19,319 nt of DNA from DATMBL01 sp050735975 (lineage in GTDB: Bacteria > Desulfobacterota > Binatia > UBA9968), in contig JBOHVS010000043.1 in assembly GCA_050735975.1 (NCBI GenBank), positions 1-19,319 of the forward strand, written 5' to 3'. The notes beneath the pieces were generated by a model. That model did not search any database. It had not been told where the DNA came from and saw only the letters and a list, made by a program, of their open reading frames with translations. Shown in pieces: positions 7,820-14,220 of this stretch (its first letter is position 1; every line of letters begins with the position of its first letter). Both the position numbers and the translations under genes were made by a program.

Positions 7820-9865
7820 CTAAAAATGGATGGTTAAGCCGGCTTTAACCGTAAAAGGATCCCCCGGCGTGAAGTGAGAATCGAGCACCCCCGTCACGGG
7901 CTCGGCCGGCGATATGCGTGATTCAAAAAAGGTTTCGGCCGAACGCCACTTGGTGTTGGCAAGGTTTTCAAACGAGACAAAAACTTCGTAGCGCCGCCAA
8001 ACGTATTTCAAAAGCAGATCGAATATCGTATAGGCGCGCGTCTTGCGCGTGGCGTCCTCCGTGCCGTACCGCGAACCGACATGGCGCATTTGAAAACGAC
8101 CCTGAAGCCCTGACTCGTGCCGCGCTGTGAGTCCGCTGACGGTGGTCAGCCGCGGGGCAAGGGGCACATGCCCGCCGGAATCGACCAATCTCGCCCAGGT
8201 GTAAGAAAGGTCTAGGTCGTAGGATAACCAGGGCAGAATGTCATAGCGGACTTCGCTTTCGATGCCTTGGCGCCTGCTTCTGCCCCCGGGCTCGAAAGTC
8301 CCGGCGTCGCCAACGAATGTCAACTCGCTTTCCAGATGGGCCCTCCAGTATGAGAGGGTGAAATCCACTTTATCTAAGAATCTCGAGCGGAAGCCCAGCT
8401 CGCCGCCGAGATAACGGGGAATCTTCTCGTCGGGATCCAGGACAATGACGCGAGCGTCATTGCTATGAAAGCCACCGCCGAAATTGACGAAGAAGTTCGT
8501 TCTTTTCTGGAAGTTGTTGTCTTTGAACGGCGTGAAGATAAAATTGACTTTTGGGTTGACGATGGAATCGGACGCAGTGCCTGAGATTCGGTTGAGAACA
8601 GTTGTCGGATTGCCGTTTTGATCCACGTCAAACCAGAAGTTATCCAACCTGACGCCTAACTGCGCTCGCAGCCAATCCGTCGGCCGGATCTCCTGCTGCG
8701 CGAACCAACCTAGATTGGTCTGTTCGATGTCGTTGTTGCTGACGGTGTCCCTGCGCCGTCGATTAGTCTGATTGAAAAGACCGACTCGGGCGTGATCGAA
8801 GCGGCTCTGGAAGCCTACGAGAGTTTCCATCGGCAAGCCCCACAAGCTGTAATTGCGCCGGTAGTCGATATTGTTGCCGACGAAGAACCGCTTGTCGTTT
8901 TGCTCGATACCGCCACCAACGGTAAACGTCGGGTCATTCAAAAAAAAGGTGAAATTTGACCAAAGCTGGAGTTTGTACCAAGAAGCCCAGGTTTGCGCTC
9001 TGAAGGATTGATTCGCGTCGGCGTAATTATAAATCAAGCTCAAGTTTTGCCGTTCCGATTTGCCGCCTTCACTGGGATCTAAGGTATCGAATCGTCCAAG
9101 CGTGTCCGCTCGGACAGCGCGAGCCGGTATTTGGCCGGAGGCGTCCCACGCGGTCTTAAAAAACGTGCCCAAGAAATTCAGATTGGAATTTGCCGTCGAG
9201 AATAGATTGAACTTAGTGAAAATATTGTAGCGATTATAATTGTTCTCGTTCTTGAAGGGACCGTCGTTATGGTACGCTTCGAACGCAAGGTACGGAGTCA
9301 AAAAAGTCCCTTCGGGCGGCGAAAGGACGCCGACATAGCGCTGCGTGTTGTAGCTCCCGCCCATGATGGAAAAGCTCGAACCCTTATCGCGCCTCTTGGT
9401 GATGATGTTCATGGCGCCTGAAGTGGCGAAGTCGCCGAGATGCGCGAAATAGGGGCCTTTGTAGATCTCTACTCTGTCAATCGTTTCTGGAATGAGCCAG
9501 TGCATATCTGCGTATCCCTGGCCGTGCGCGTGACTGACGATATTGACGGGAATGCCGTCGATAAATACGGCGAAGTCGGTTCCGTGGTCGGAGTCAAAGC
9601 CGCGGAAAAAGATCTGATCGGCTTTGCCGCCGCCATGGTGCTGGCCGATCACCATGCCGGGCGTGAGACGCAGCACGTCGCTCGGCGTATTCGTGGGTCG
9701 AAGCTCCAAATCCTTGGCCCATCGCGTTTGCTCTGTCGCCGCCGACGTGGGCTGTTGTCCCCAAACGTACACCTCTACCGGCTGCGAAGCGTCGGCGGCT
9801 CGCGCGACGTCAGAACGAGCCATCAAGACAGAGACTAGTAAGATGAGAACCCCTACATTTTTCAC
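7820..9865 (-). CDS. TonB-dependent outer-membrane receptor, candidate nickel/zinc importer
   Basis: This outer-membrane receptor comprises a signal peptide (to about ARA, residue 23), a plug domain (about 40-165) and a 22-strand-type barrel ending in the aromatic-terminated strand FTVKAGLTIHF. I set the start at GTG 9865, with AGGAGA 10 bases upstream, because a classic signal peptide follows directly. The longer frame from 10093 overlaps the MFS gene and has no signal peptide. The plug is unusually rich in His: GQHHGGGK, DSDHGTD and SHAHGQGYADMHW, which suits a divalent metal ligand. No FecA-type signalling extension is seen. It sits between an MFS gene and tonB under a NikR-like palindrome (9905-9931). 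Nickel or zinc, free or chelated, is the inferred substrate; the sequence alone does not decide. Confidence 0.9.
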   Translation of the reverse strand: MKNVGVLILLVSVLMARSDVARAADASQPVEVYVWGQQPTSAATEQTRWAKDLELRPTNTPSDVLRLTPGMVIGQHHGGGKADQIFFRGFDSDHGTDFAVFIDGIPVNIVSHAHGQGYADMHWLIPETIDRVEIYKGPYFAHLGDFATSGAMNIITKRRDKGSSFSIMGGSYNTQRYVGVLSPPEGTFLTPYLAFEAYHNDGPFKNENNYNRYNIFTKFNLFSTANSNLNFLGTFFKTAWDASGQIPARAVRADTLGRFDTLDPSEGGKSERQNLSLIYNYADANQSFRAQTWASWYKLQLWSNFTFFLNDPTFTVGGGIEQNDKRFFVGNNIDYRRNYSLWGLPMETLVGFQSRFDHARVGLFNQTNRRRRDTVSNNDIEQTNLGWFAQQEIRPTDWLRAQLGVRLDNFWFDVDQNGNPTTVLNRISGTASDSIVNPKVNFIFTPFKDNNFQKRTNFFVNFGGGFHSNDARVIVLDPDEKIPRYLGGELGFRSRFLDKVDFTLSYWRAHLESELTFVGDAGTFEPGGRSRRQGIESEVRYDILPWLSYDLDLSYTWARLVDSGGHVPLAPRLTTVSGLTARHESGLQGRFQMRHVGSRYGTEDATRKTRAYTIFDLLLKYVWRRYEVFVSFENLANTKWRSAETFFESRISPAEPVTGVLDSHFTPGDPFTVKAGLTIHF

Positions 9866-9904
9866 TTCGTCGCTTTCTCCTGGAGTAGCATCTTTTAACA
9901 ATAC

Positions 9905-9931
9905 GTAGCACTCGAGCCCAAATTTTTTTAC
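9905..9931 (-). promoter_or_regulatory. Candidate NikR operator before the TonB-dependent receptor gene
   Basis: The plus strand reads GTAGCAC, 13 bases, TTTTTAC, which matches the inverted repeat GTAACAC-N13-GTGTTAC at 11 of 14 positions. It lies 39 bases before the GTG start of the receptor gene and its distal half overlaps the stop codon of the MFS gene. The 13-base spacing equals that of two sites beside nikR and the MFS gene. It is the weakest of the three. Confidence 0.5.
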
Positions 9932-11202
9932 TCGTGGCTCCATGAATCGCCACCGGTTAAGTGGGTTTGCGGCACTGTGTGGAGTTGACTGAACAGGAGA
10001 CATAGATTCGCCATTACGAACGACGCGGCCATCGCGCCGAAGACGGCTGTCAGCCCAAAAAATTCCGCGATGTAGCCTACAGCAGGCGACCAAATAGCGC
10101 CGGCCATGAAGGTGGCGGTGTAGAACCAGGCAAATCCCATATCCCGTGTGCCGTCATCGGTAACCTGAACCACCAGGGTCTGGAGTATCGGATGCGTTCC
10201 AAAAGCGCTGACCCCGAGGATCAGCGCGGCAAGGGAAGTGGAGAATATGTTGGCGCTCGCCCACGGAAACGAGATGGTCATCACCGCGGCCACTGCGTAA
10301 GCTCCCAAAAGAACTTTTTGCGGATGAAAACGGTCGGCCAGGCGACCGCCCAAAAGCGGGCCGGCGATACTTCCAACCATCAGCACCGTGAAAACAAGCC
10401 CCACAGTGGCGGGCTCCATGCCCAGGTTGTGGCTGAGGTAGAGCGGGAGAAAAGTCGCAACGACTCCATGACCGGAACCGCCAGCCGCGACCACGGCTGC
10501 CACAAGGATCCAACGTAGATTCACATTCCGGATCGCGACCTTGCTGTCCTGCCAGAACGAGGCTTGTGGGCGATCCATGTTTTCCCCTGTCTTTCTGGGG
10601 TCTTGCAGAAAGGCGCACATCGCCAGGCCGACAAGGATCGCCGGAATTGCAAATAGAATCGTAGTAACGCGCCAGCCCCAAAGACCGATCAGGATTGCGG
10701 CAAACAGCGGTATAAGGGCAGTGCCGATGTTTCCGGCAGTAAAGTGCGTCGCCAGCGCGGTTCCTAATTGTTGGCGTCGAAAGTGATGCGATAAAAGCGC
10801 GCTGCCGACCGGATGCTGGGCCGCGCCTCCGACCCGCGACATGACCGTCCAGAAGAAGAACTGCGGAAAGCTCTGTGCGAGCGCGACCAGGAAGAAGCAA
10901 AGGCCAACGGACGCGTTGCCAAGTCCCAGTAACAGGTTGCGCTTGATCACTCTTCCGAGGCCCCCCGCCACAAGCTGGAGCGAGCCACCGACCGCGCTGG
11001 CTACACCCAACATGACGCCGAGCTCGCCGTAGCCAAAGCCGAGCTCACGCAGGACGAGCGGATAGACCAGTGGTTTTAACGCAGATTGCGCGTGGTTGAT
11101 GGCGTGGGCCGAGCTGATGAGGGTCAAGGCCGAGTTTGAATGGCTGTGGCCGTGCGCGCTTTCCGCTTCGTTTTCTTGGTGGTGTTGATGCTGATCAGCC
11201 AT
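9928..11202 (-). CDS. Fsr-like MFS transporter with His-rich N-terminal tail
   Basis: This 424-residue major facilitator protein has about twelve membrane helices and resembles the fosmidomycin-resistance (Fsr) branch, as in SAHAINHAQSALKPLVYP at helix 1 and the loop GGRLADRFHPQKVL after helix 8. The N-terminal tail MADQHQHHQENEAESAHGHS carries a run of histidines before the first helix, a feature of metal transporters rather than drug exporters. It follows nikR by 70 bp, with a NikR-like palindrome (11230-11256) 27 bases before its ATG, and precedes the receptor gene. Nickel (or cobalt/zinc) transport is therefore the best guess. Import versus export is not determined: next to uptake genes import is natural, but an exporter balancing uptake is possible. 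The ribosome site is weak (GAAGAG about 10 bases upstream). Confidence 0.85.
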   Translation of the reverse strand: MADQHQHHQENEAESAHGHSHSNSALTLISSAHAINHAQSALKPLVYPLVLRELGFGYGELGVMLGVASAVGGSLQLVAGGLGRVIKRNLLLGLGNASVGLCFFLVALAQSFPQFFFWTVMSRVGGAAQHPVGSALLSHHFRRQQLGTALATHFTAGNIGTALIPLFAAILIGLWGWRVTTILFAIPAILVGLAMCAFLQDPRKTGENMDRPQASFWQDSKVAIRNVNLRWILVAAVVAAGGSGHGVVATFLPLYLSHNLGMEPATVGLVFTVLMVGSIAGPLLGGRLADRFHPQKVLLGAYAVAAVMTISFPWASANIFSTSLAALILGVSAFGTHPILQTLVVQVTDDGTRDMGFAWFYTATFMAGAIWSPAVGYIAEFFGLTAVFGAMAASFVMANLCLLFSQLHTVPQTHLTGGDSWSHE

Positions 11203-11229
11203 CGACGTCTGACTCTTCGGCAGACCTTT

Positions 11230-11256
11230 GTAATATCAAACGAAAATTCGTGTTAC
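11230..11256 (-). promoter_or_regulatory. Candidate NikR operator before the MFS gene
   Basis: The plus strand reads GTAATAT, 13 bases, GTGTTAC, matching GTAACAC-N13-GTGTTAC at 12 of 14 positions with a perfect right half. It lies in the 70-bp gap between nikR and the MFS gene, 27 bases from the MFS ATG. Its presence suggests the MFS gene has its own promoter in addition to read-through from nikR. Confidence 0.6.
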
Positions 11257-11272
11257 CCGACGAGAAAAAAAT

Positions 11273-11689
11273 TTAATGCTTCATCTCGGCCGTCGTCGTC
11301 ACTAACTTGCCGTTTTGTACCCCTTTGGTCGCGATCAGTTTGCCGGCGACCTCGTGCACCTTGTCCGAGCGCCCGCGAATCACTACCACTTCCAAACAGT
11401 TGTGTTCGTCCAAATGAATATGCAAGCTGGCATTGACCGCCACCTGCGCCTTATGCTGCATATCCGCCAAAAGATCGCTCAAACGGTGGACCCGATGGTC
11501 ATAGACTAGGGTGACGACGCCGATGACTTCGCTATCCCCTTGACCGATCTTTTTTTGAATCAGGTGATCGCGAATCAGGTCACGGATCGCTTCGGAACGG
11601 TTCTGATAGCCCTGGCCGCCTATGCTTTTGTCGAACGCTTCCAGCAGATCGTCCTCGACGGAGACGCCGAATCGTGAAAGGTGGTGCAT
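11273..11689 (-). CDS. nikR: NikR nickel-responsive ribbon-helix-helix regulator
   Basis: This 138-residue regulator has the NikR layout. An N-terminal ribbon-helix-helix DNA-binding domain (RFGVSVEDDLLEAFDK, GYQNRSEAIRDLIRDHL, residues about 6-43) is followed by an ACT-like metal-binding domain. All four ligands of the square-planar nickel site are present by alignment with the E. coli protein: His79 (DMQHK), His90 and His92 (SLHIHLD), and Cys98 (EHNCLEV). Nickel-loaded NikR normally represses nickel uptake genes. The gene heads a minus-strand run of MFS, receptor, tonB and znuACB genes and is divergent from a cytochrome c/SCO1 pair. A palindrome 22 bases before its ATG overlaps a TTGACA box, pointing to autorepression. 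No good ribosome site is visible, and the leader may be very short. Confidence 0.95.
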   Translation of the reverse strand: MHHLSRFGVSVEDDLLEAFDKSIGGQGYQNRSEAIRDLIRDHLIQKKIGQGDSEVIGVVTLVYDHRVHRLSDLLADMQHKAQVAVNASLHIHLDEHNCLEVVVIRGRSDKVHEVAGKLIATKGVQNGKLVTTTAEMKH

Positions 11690-11704
11690 AGATTCAAGCC
11701 GTGG

Positions 11705-11733
11705 TTGTTGCGTAACACGGATGTATTTATCGT
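11705..11733 (+). promoter_or_regulatory. Possible sigma-70 promoter for the cytochrome c-SCO1 pair
   Basis: TTGTTG (11705-11710), a 17-base spacer and TATCGT (11728-11733) each match 4 of 6 consensus positions. It lies about 40 bases before the chosen GTG start. The palindrome at 11712-11738 overlaps it. It is a moderate match only. Confidence 0.35.
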
Positions 11734-11738
11734 GTCAA
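11712..11738. promoter_or_regulatory. Candidate NikR operator in the nikR / cytochrome c divergent region
   Basis: GTAACAC (11712-11718), 13 bases, GTGTCAA (11732-11738) matches GTAACAC-N13-GTGTTAC at 12 of 14 positions. On the minus strand the second half contains TTGACA (11738-11733), a perfect -35 box for nikR, though the matching -10 (TTACGC) is poor. On the plus strand the site covers the -35/-10 spacer of a possible promoter for the cytochrome c gene, so one bound dimer pair could affect both directions. Confidence 0.6.
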
Positions 11739-11771
11739 TCCAGCTCGACTCCTTGGAAGAACCGAAGGCGT

Positions 11772-12227
11772 GTGTTAGGCGTTATTCCCAAGGTGAAGGC
11801 AAGTCGATTCCTCCTCTTCCTCGCGGTACTTGTCGGCACGGCAGCGGGCTGCGGCCGCAACGAGCGCATGGAAACGGTCTATGTACAGCGCTGTGTCGGT
11901 TGTCACGGGGCGACTGGACAAGGCGACGGGTTGCTCTCGGTCTCACTCCCGGTCCCTGTCCCGGATTTCAGGGACACGGTCGAGCGGAAAAGCACGAGCC
12001 AAATCCGCCGGGCGATCTCCGAGGGTCGTGGAATCATGCCGGCATTCGAGCCGGCCCTTCGCCCATCCGAGATCACCGACATGGTTTATATGGTTCGGTT
12101 TCTAAGCCGGGAAGGGCGCGATATAAGCTGGTGGGAGAGATTTGATACATTGGTCGTAGCCCACTGCAACATTCCGTGGGAAGTCGTGCTGGGTTACGAT
12201 GAGCCGGCGGAGGATAAGCGGCGTTAG
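11772..12227 (+). CDS. Lipoprotein monohaem cytochrome c
   Basis: This is a 151-residue class I cytochrome c predicted to be lipid-anchored on the periplasmic side. The signal is FLLFLAVLVGTAAGC with a lipobox-like Cys27 (the -3 residue is Ala, not the usual Leu). The haem site is CVGCH (41-45), followed by the common GATGQGDG segment, and the distal Met ligand is probably Met89 in GIMPAFEPALRPSEI. About 35 residues continue past the cytochrome fold (WWERFDTLVVAHCNIPWEVV) with an extra Cys. I chose GTG 11772, which has GGAAGA and GAAGG upstream; the frame is open further upstream but lacks a signal there. SCO1 follows after 2 bases, so the two are likely cotranscribed and may supply electrons or copper to a terminal oxidase. 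It is divergent from nikR. Confidence 0.88.
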   Translation: MLGVIPKVKASRFLLFLAVLVGTAAGCGRNERMETVYVQRCVGCHGATGQGDGLLSVSLPVPVPDFRDTVERKSTSQIRRAISEGRGIMPAFEPALRPSEITDMVYMVRFLSREGRDISWWERFDTLVVAHCNIPWEVVLGYDEPAEDKRR

Positions 12228-12229
12228 TC

Positions 12230-12838
12230 GTGTTCATTGCCCGAAACGTCCCTGTATTGCTGCTGATCCTGCTGGCGGTGATTGTGCCGGCATGGAGCCA
12301 TGACACCCCTCCTGCGCAGGAGGCTCAACCGGCTGAACGCCGTCAAGCCCGCATACCGGTTCGCGATTTTTCACTGACGGACCAGAGTGGCCGGACGTTT
12401 CAATTCAATCAGCTTAAGGGAAAGCTGGTCTTGCTGGCATTTGCTTATACGACCTGCCCCGACGTCTGCCCGCTGATCACCGCAGCGATGCGCAGAGTGC
12501 AGTCGGGCTTGGATGCTAAGGAAAGGAACTCGGTCTATTTTCTGACTGTCACGACAGACCCCGAGATAGACAGTCCGAACATTCTAGCAGGCTACGCGAA
12601 GCGCTACGGAGTAGATCATTCGAACTGGGCATTCCTGACGGGAGACCCGGAGAGTTTGGGCGCGGTTTGGAAAAACTTCGGTGTGAAGGTGGTAAGAAAG
12701 GGGCGCGGTCTCGTCGATCACACTCCCTTAATTGCTTTGATCGACCGGCAGGGAGCGGCACGCCTGGTTTACCTCGGGCCGTCGCCCGATCCAAAGGCTA
12801 TCCTGAGAGACATTCGGCAGTTTCTTGACCGAGGTTAG
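12230..12838 (+). CDS. SCO1/SenC/PrrC family copper chaperone
   Basis: SCO proteins are membrane-tethered thioredoxin-fold proteins that load or reduce the CuA site of cytochrome oxidase. This one has 202 residues, with an N-terminal membrane or signal segment (about 8-23, LLLILLAVIVPAWS), then the core with TTCPDVCP (copper-binding Cys76 and Cys80) and the distal His164 in GLVDHTPL. All three copper ligands are present. The GTG at 12230 is the first possible start, because an in-frame stop lies at 12215. The nearest ribosome site (GGAGG at 12209) is 16 bases away, so coupling to the cytochrome c gene 2 bases upstream is likely. No oxidase genes are in the window. Possible promoter and operator lie upstream of the cytochrome gene. 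Confidence 0.93.
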   Translation: MFIARNVPVLLLILLAVIVPAWSHDTPPAQEAQPAERRQARIPVRDFSLTDQSGRTFQFNQLKGKLVLLAFAYTTCPDVCPLITAAMRRVQSGLDAKERNSVYFLTVTTDPEIDSPNILAGYAKRYGVDHSNWAFLTGDPESLGAVWKNFGVKVVRKGRGLVDHTPLIALIDRQGAARLVYLGPSPDPKAILRDIRQFLDRG

Positions 12839-12994
12839 CCCGGCCCGCTCGTTACCATGGCTATGCTCCATCGGCTCTGATTCGCAAAGCGAAGGAGCAG
12901 ATATAGGGGCTCGTAGCCCTTAGCTATACCGGGAAGTGGTGGTAACTACACGATTTTCAAGCCGCCTTTTGGATCAGGGAAGGTCAACTTAAAC

Positions 12995-13023
12995 TTGACA
13001 AGTCACGGGCATAAAACTAAACT
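12995..13023 (+). promoter_or_regulatory. Sigma-70 promoter for the zapB-like/zapA genes
   Basis: TTGACA (12995-13000), a 17-base spacer and TAAACT (13018-13023, 4 of 6 matches). It lies 30 bases before the ATG at 13053. The preceding stretch from 12839 holds a small GC hairpin (GGGGCT...AGCCCT near 12907) but no gene. Confidence 0.6.
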
Positions 13024-13052
13024 CACACGTGAAGTTTACGGGAGAGAAGTCG

Positions 13053-13283
13053 ATGGCTCTCGATAACATCGAACAACTTGAAGCAAAGATCGATCGGCTG
13101 CTCGAGAAGCACGACAAAGTCAGAAGAGAGAAGGAGTCCGTCGAGAAGCGGCTTCAGCAGAAAGAGAGCGAGTGGCACCATCTTAAAGGCCAACTGCGGC
13201 AGTATGAGCGTGAACGCATCGAGCTACGAGAAAAGCTCGATAAGATTCTCGGCCAGTTCGAGAGTCTCGATCTCCCTGAATGA
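13053..13283 (+). CDS. zapB: ZapB-like coiled-coil cell-division protein
   Basis: This 76-residue protein is almost entirely a charged coiled coil (LEAKIDRLLEKHDKVRREKE through LREKLDKILGQFESLDLPE). It is placed immediately ahead of zapA with a 15-base gap. Small coiled-coil proteins in this position are annotated ZapB-like; ZapB bridges Z-ring and nucleoid through ZapA and MatP in enterics. I chose ATG 13053, which has GGAGAG 6 bases upstream, over the in-frame GTG at 13029, which has none. The assignment rests on composition, length and neighbourhood, because coiled-coil sequences are poor family markers, so the symbol is provisional. Confidence 0.75.
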   Translation: MALDNIEQLEAKIDRLLEKHDKVRREKESVEKRLQQKESEWHHLKGQLRQYERERIELREKLDKILGQFESLDLPE

Positions 13284-13298
13284 GGCGGGTAAGAAGCG

Positions 13299-13577
13299 AT
13301 GAAAAGATCATTGGACGTTGAGATTCTCGGCCAGAAGTTCACGATCAGCAGCGACGCTGACGAAAACCACATGATGAAGGTCGCGGGCTACGTCGACGGC
13401 AAGATGCAGGAACTCATGCAGTCATCGAAAGCGCTCGCGAAATCGAATATCGGCATGTTGGCAGCTCTCAACATCGCGGATGAGTATCATAGGCTAAAGG
13501 AATCGCACGAGGCAATTTTGCACAAAGTGAACCAGTTATCGAGAAAAGTGGCAACGACCTTGACCGAGGAGGGCTAA
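13299..13577 (+). CDS. zapA: ZapA, cell-division Z-ring stabiliser
   Basis: ZapA crosslinks FtsZ filaments at the division site. This 92-residue protein shows the family layout: an N-terminal beta-rich domain (SLDVEILGQKFTISSDADE, then VAGYVDGKMQEL) and a C-terminal helix for tetramerisation (NIGMLAALNIADEYHRLKES onward). Length is normal. GGCGGGT lies upstream of the ATG. It follows the ZapB-like gene, and a probable 6S RNA and then 5-formyltetrahydrofolate cyclo-ligase follow it, the widely conserved zapA-ssrS-ygfA arrangement. Confidence 0.93.
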   Translation: MKRSLDVEILGQKFTISSDADENHMMKVAGYVDGKMQELMQSSKALAKSNIGMLAALNIADEYHRLKESHEAILHKVNQLSRKVATTLTEEG

Positions 13578-13583
13578 GGACTC

Positions 13584-13733
13584 TTTAAGGTGATGCACTT
13601 TCTCAGGTGTGTCGTCGGTAGAGGCAGCTTAAATCTGCCGATGCTTTGACAGCCAAACGGCACGAGCGCTGTTTATCGGCAACCGAGGTTCGAGTTGATT
13701 CATCGATACGCCGTCACACGAGAACACCTTAAA
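13584..13733 (+). ncRNA. ssrS: Probable 6S RNA
   Basis: 6S RNA binds RNA polymerase holoenzyme by mimicking an open promoter. The 150-base stretch after zapA folds as expected. It has a closing stem TTTAAGGTG (13584-13592) with CACCTTAAA (13725-13733), continuing with TTCTC/GAGAA and GTGTG/CACAC. A large central bubble follows (roughly 13617-13635 against 13682-13710). The terminal stem is TGCCGAT (13636-13642) with ATCGGCA (13675-13681), then ACAGC/GCTGT inside. Length, three-part shape and location between zapA and the cyclo-ligase gene all fit. No strong promoter was seen just upstream, so it may be processed from the zapA transcript. The sequence itself was not matched to a covariance model. 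Confidence 0.7.
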
Positions 13734-13986
13734 TGAGGCGCGTGGAAAGATGAGGAATTGGGGAAAAGAGATAATCCGGGATCTGATCTGTTGGATTGTT
13801 GCGTCACTACGTTCCATAAAAGTTTGGCGACCCTCTACAGAGGGCCTGAGAAAGTTTGTGGAAAGTCCGCTAAGTACGGCAAGCGGCGCTACCGTTGTAG
13901 AAGTAAATGGAAGACGGTTAACCAGGGGACCAACCCACTTAACCCGTAGATCAGATCTTTACGGAGTCTTGAAAAAACTCTGTTTG
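13734..13986. other. Unexplained 253-bp stretch after the 6S-like RNA
   Basis: No credible ORF was found. There are several potential base-paired segments: CCCTCtacaGAGGG near 13834-13847, CTACA near 13838 with TGTAG near 13896, and CCGCT/AGCGG near 13868-13886. It contains GGAAAGTCC (13860-13868), a string also found in RNase P RNA, but the other RNase P signatures are absent. It could be the cyclo-ligase leader or another structured RNA. Confidence 0.3.
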
Positions 13987-14155
13987 CAGGCTGGTCAAAA
14001 AGATCTCAGATGCGAGGGGCGCGAGAAATCGATCCTTCGGCTACGCTCAGGACAGGCTGGAGGCGTACTTACTCAGTACGGTGGGGCGAGGCGATCGAGC
14101 GCACCCTTCGACCATGCTCAGGGCAATCGGCATATGGGTCTTTTTCAACGGCCTG
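13987..14155. mobile_element. 169-bp MITE-like dispersed repeat element
   Basis: The ends are imperfect inverted repeats. The left end starts CAGGCTGGTCAAAAAGATC, and the right end read on the minus strand starts CAGGCCGTTGAAAAAGACC, 16 of 19 identical. Inside are two copies of a short palindromic motif of the form CCTTCG-N3-ACGCTCAGG or close to it (14034-14051 and 14105-14122). The element has no ORF of its own and no clear target duplication. From memory, elements ending in TCAAAAAG...CTTTTTCAACGGCCTG are scattered through many deltaproteobacterial-type genomes. Non-autonomous mobility is inferred from the terminal repeats. Confidence 0.65.
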
Positions 14156-14220
14156 TCTAGTTACTCCTTTCCTGCTCAGAGATATTCTTCATCTCTCCAC
14201 CCACGGGGCCAGAGCCTTAT

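Noticed and set aside
9866..10093. Longer N-terminus for the TonB-dependent receptor starting at 10093
   Set aside because: It would overlap the MFS gene by more than 160 bases and place the signal peptide about 77 residues into the protein; GTG 9865 has a good ribosome site and leads straight into a signal peptide.
13860..13868. GGAAAGTCC, a string found in RNase P RNA
   Set aside because: The other conserved RNase P regions, including the 3' partner segment, are absent nearby.
13750..14160. 136-residue plus-strand ORF after the 6S-like RNA
   Set aside because: It runs through the MITE-like element; peptides such as LRSGQA and FDHAQG are simply translations of the repeat, and there is no ribosome site or family resemblance.
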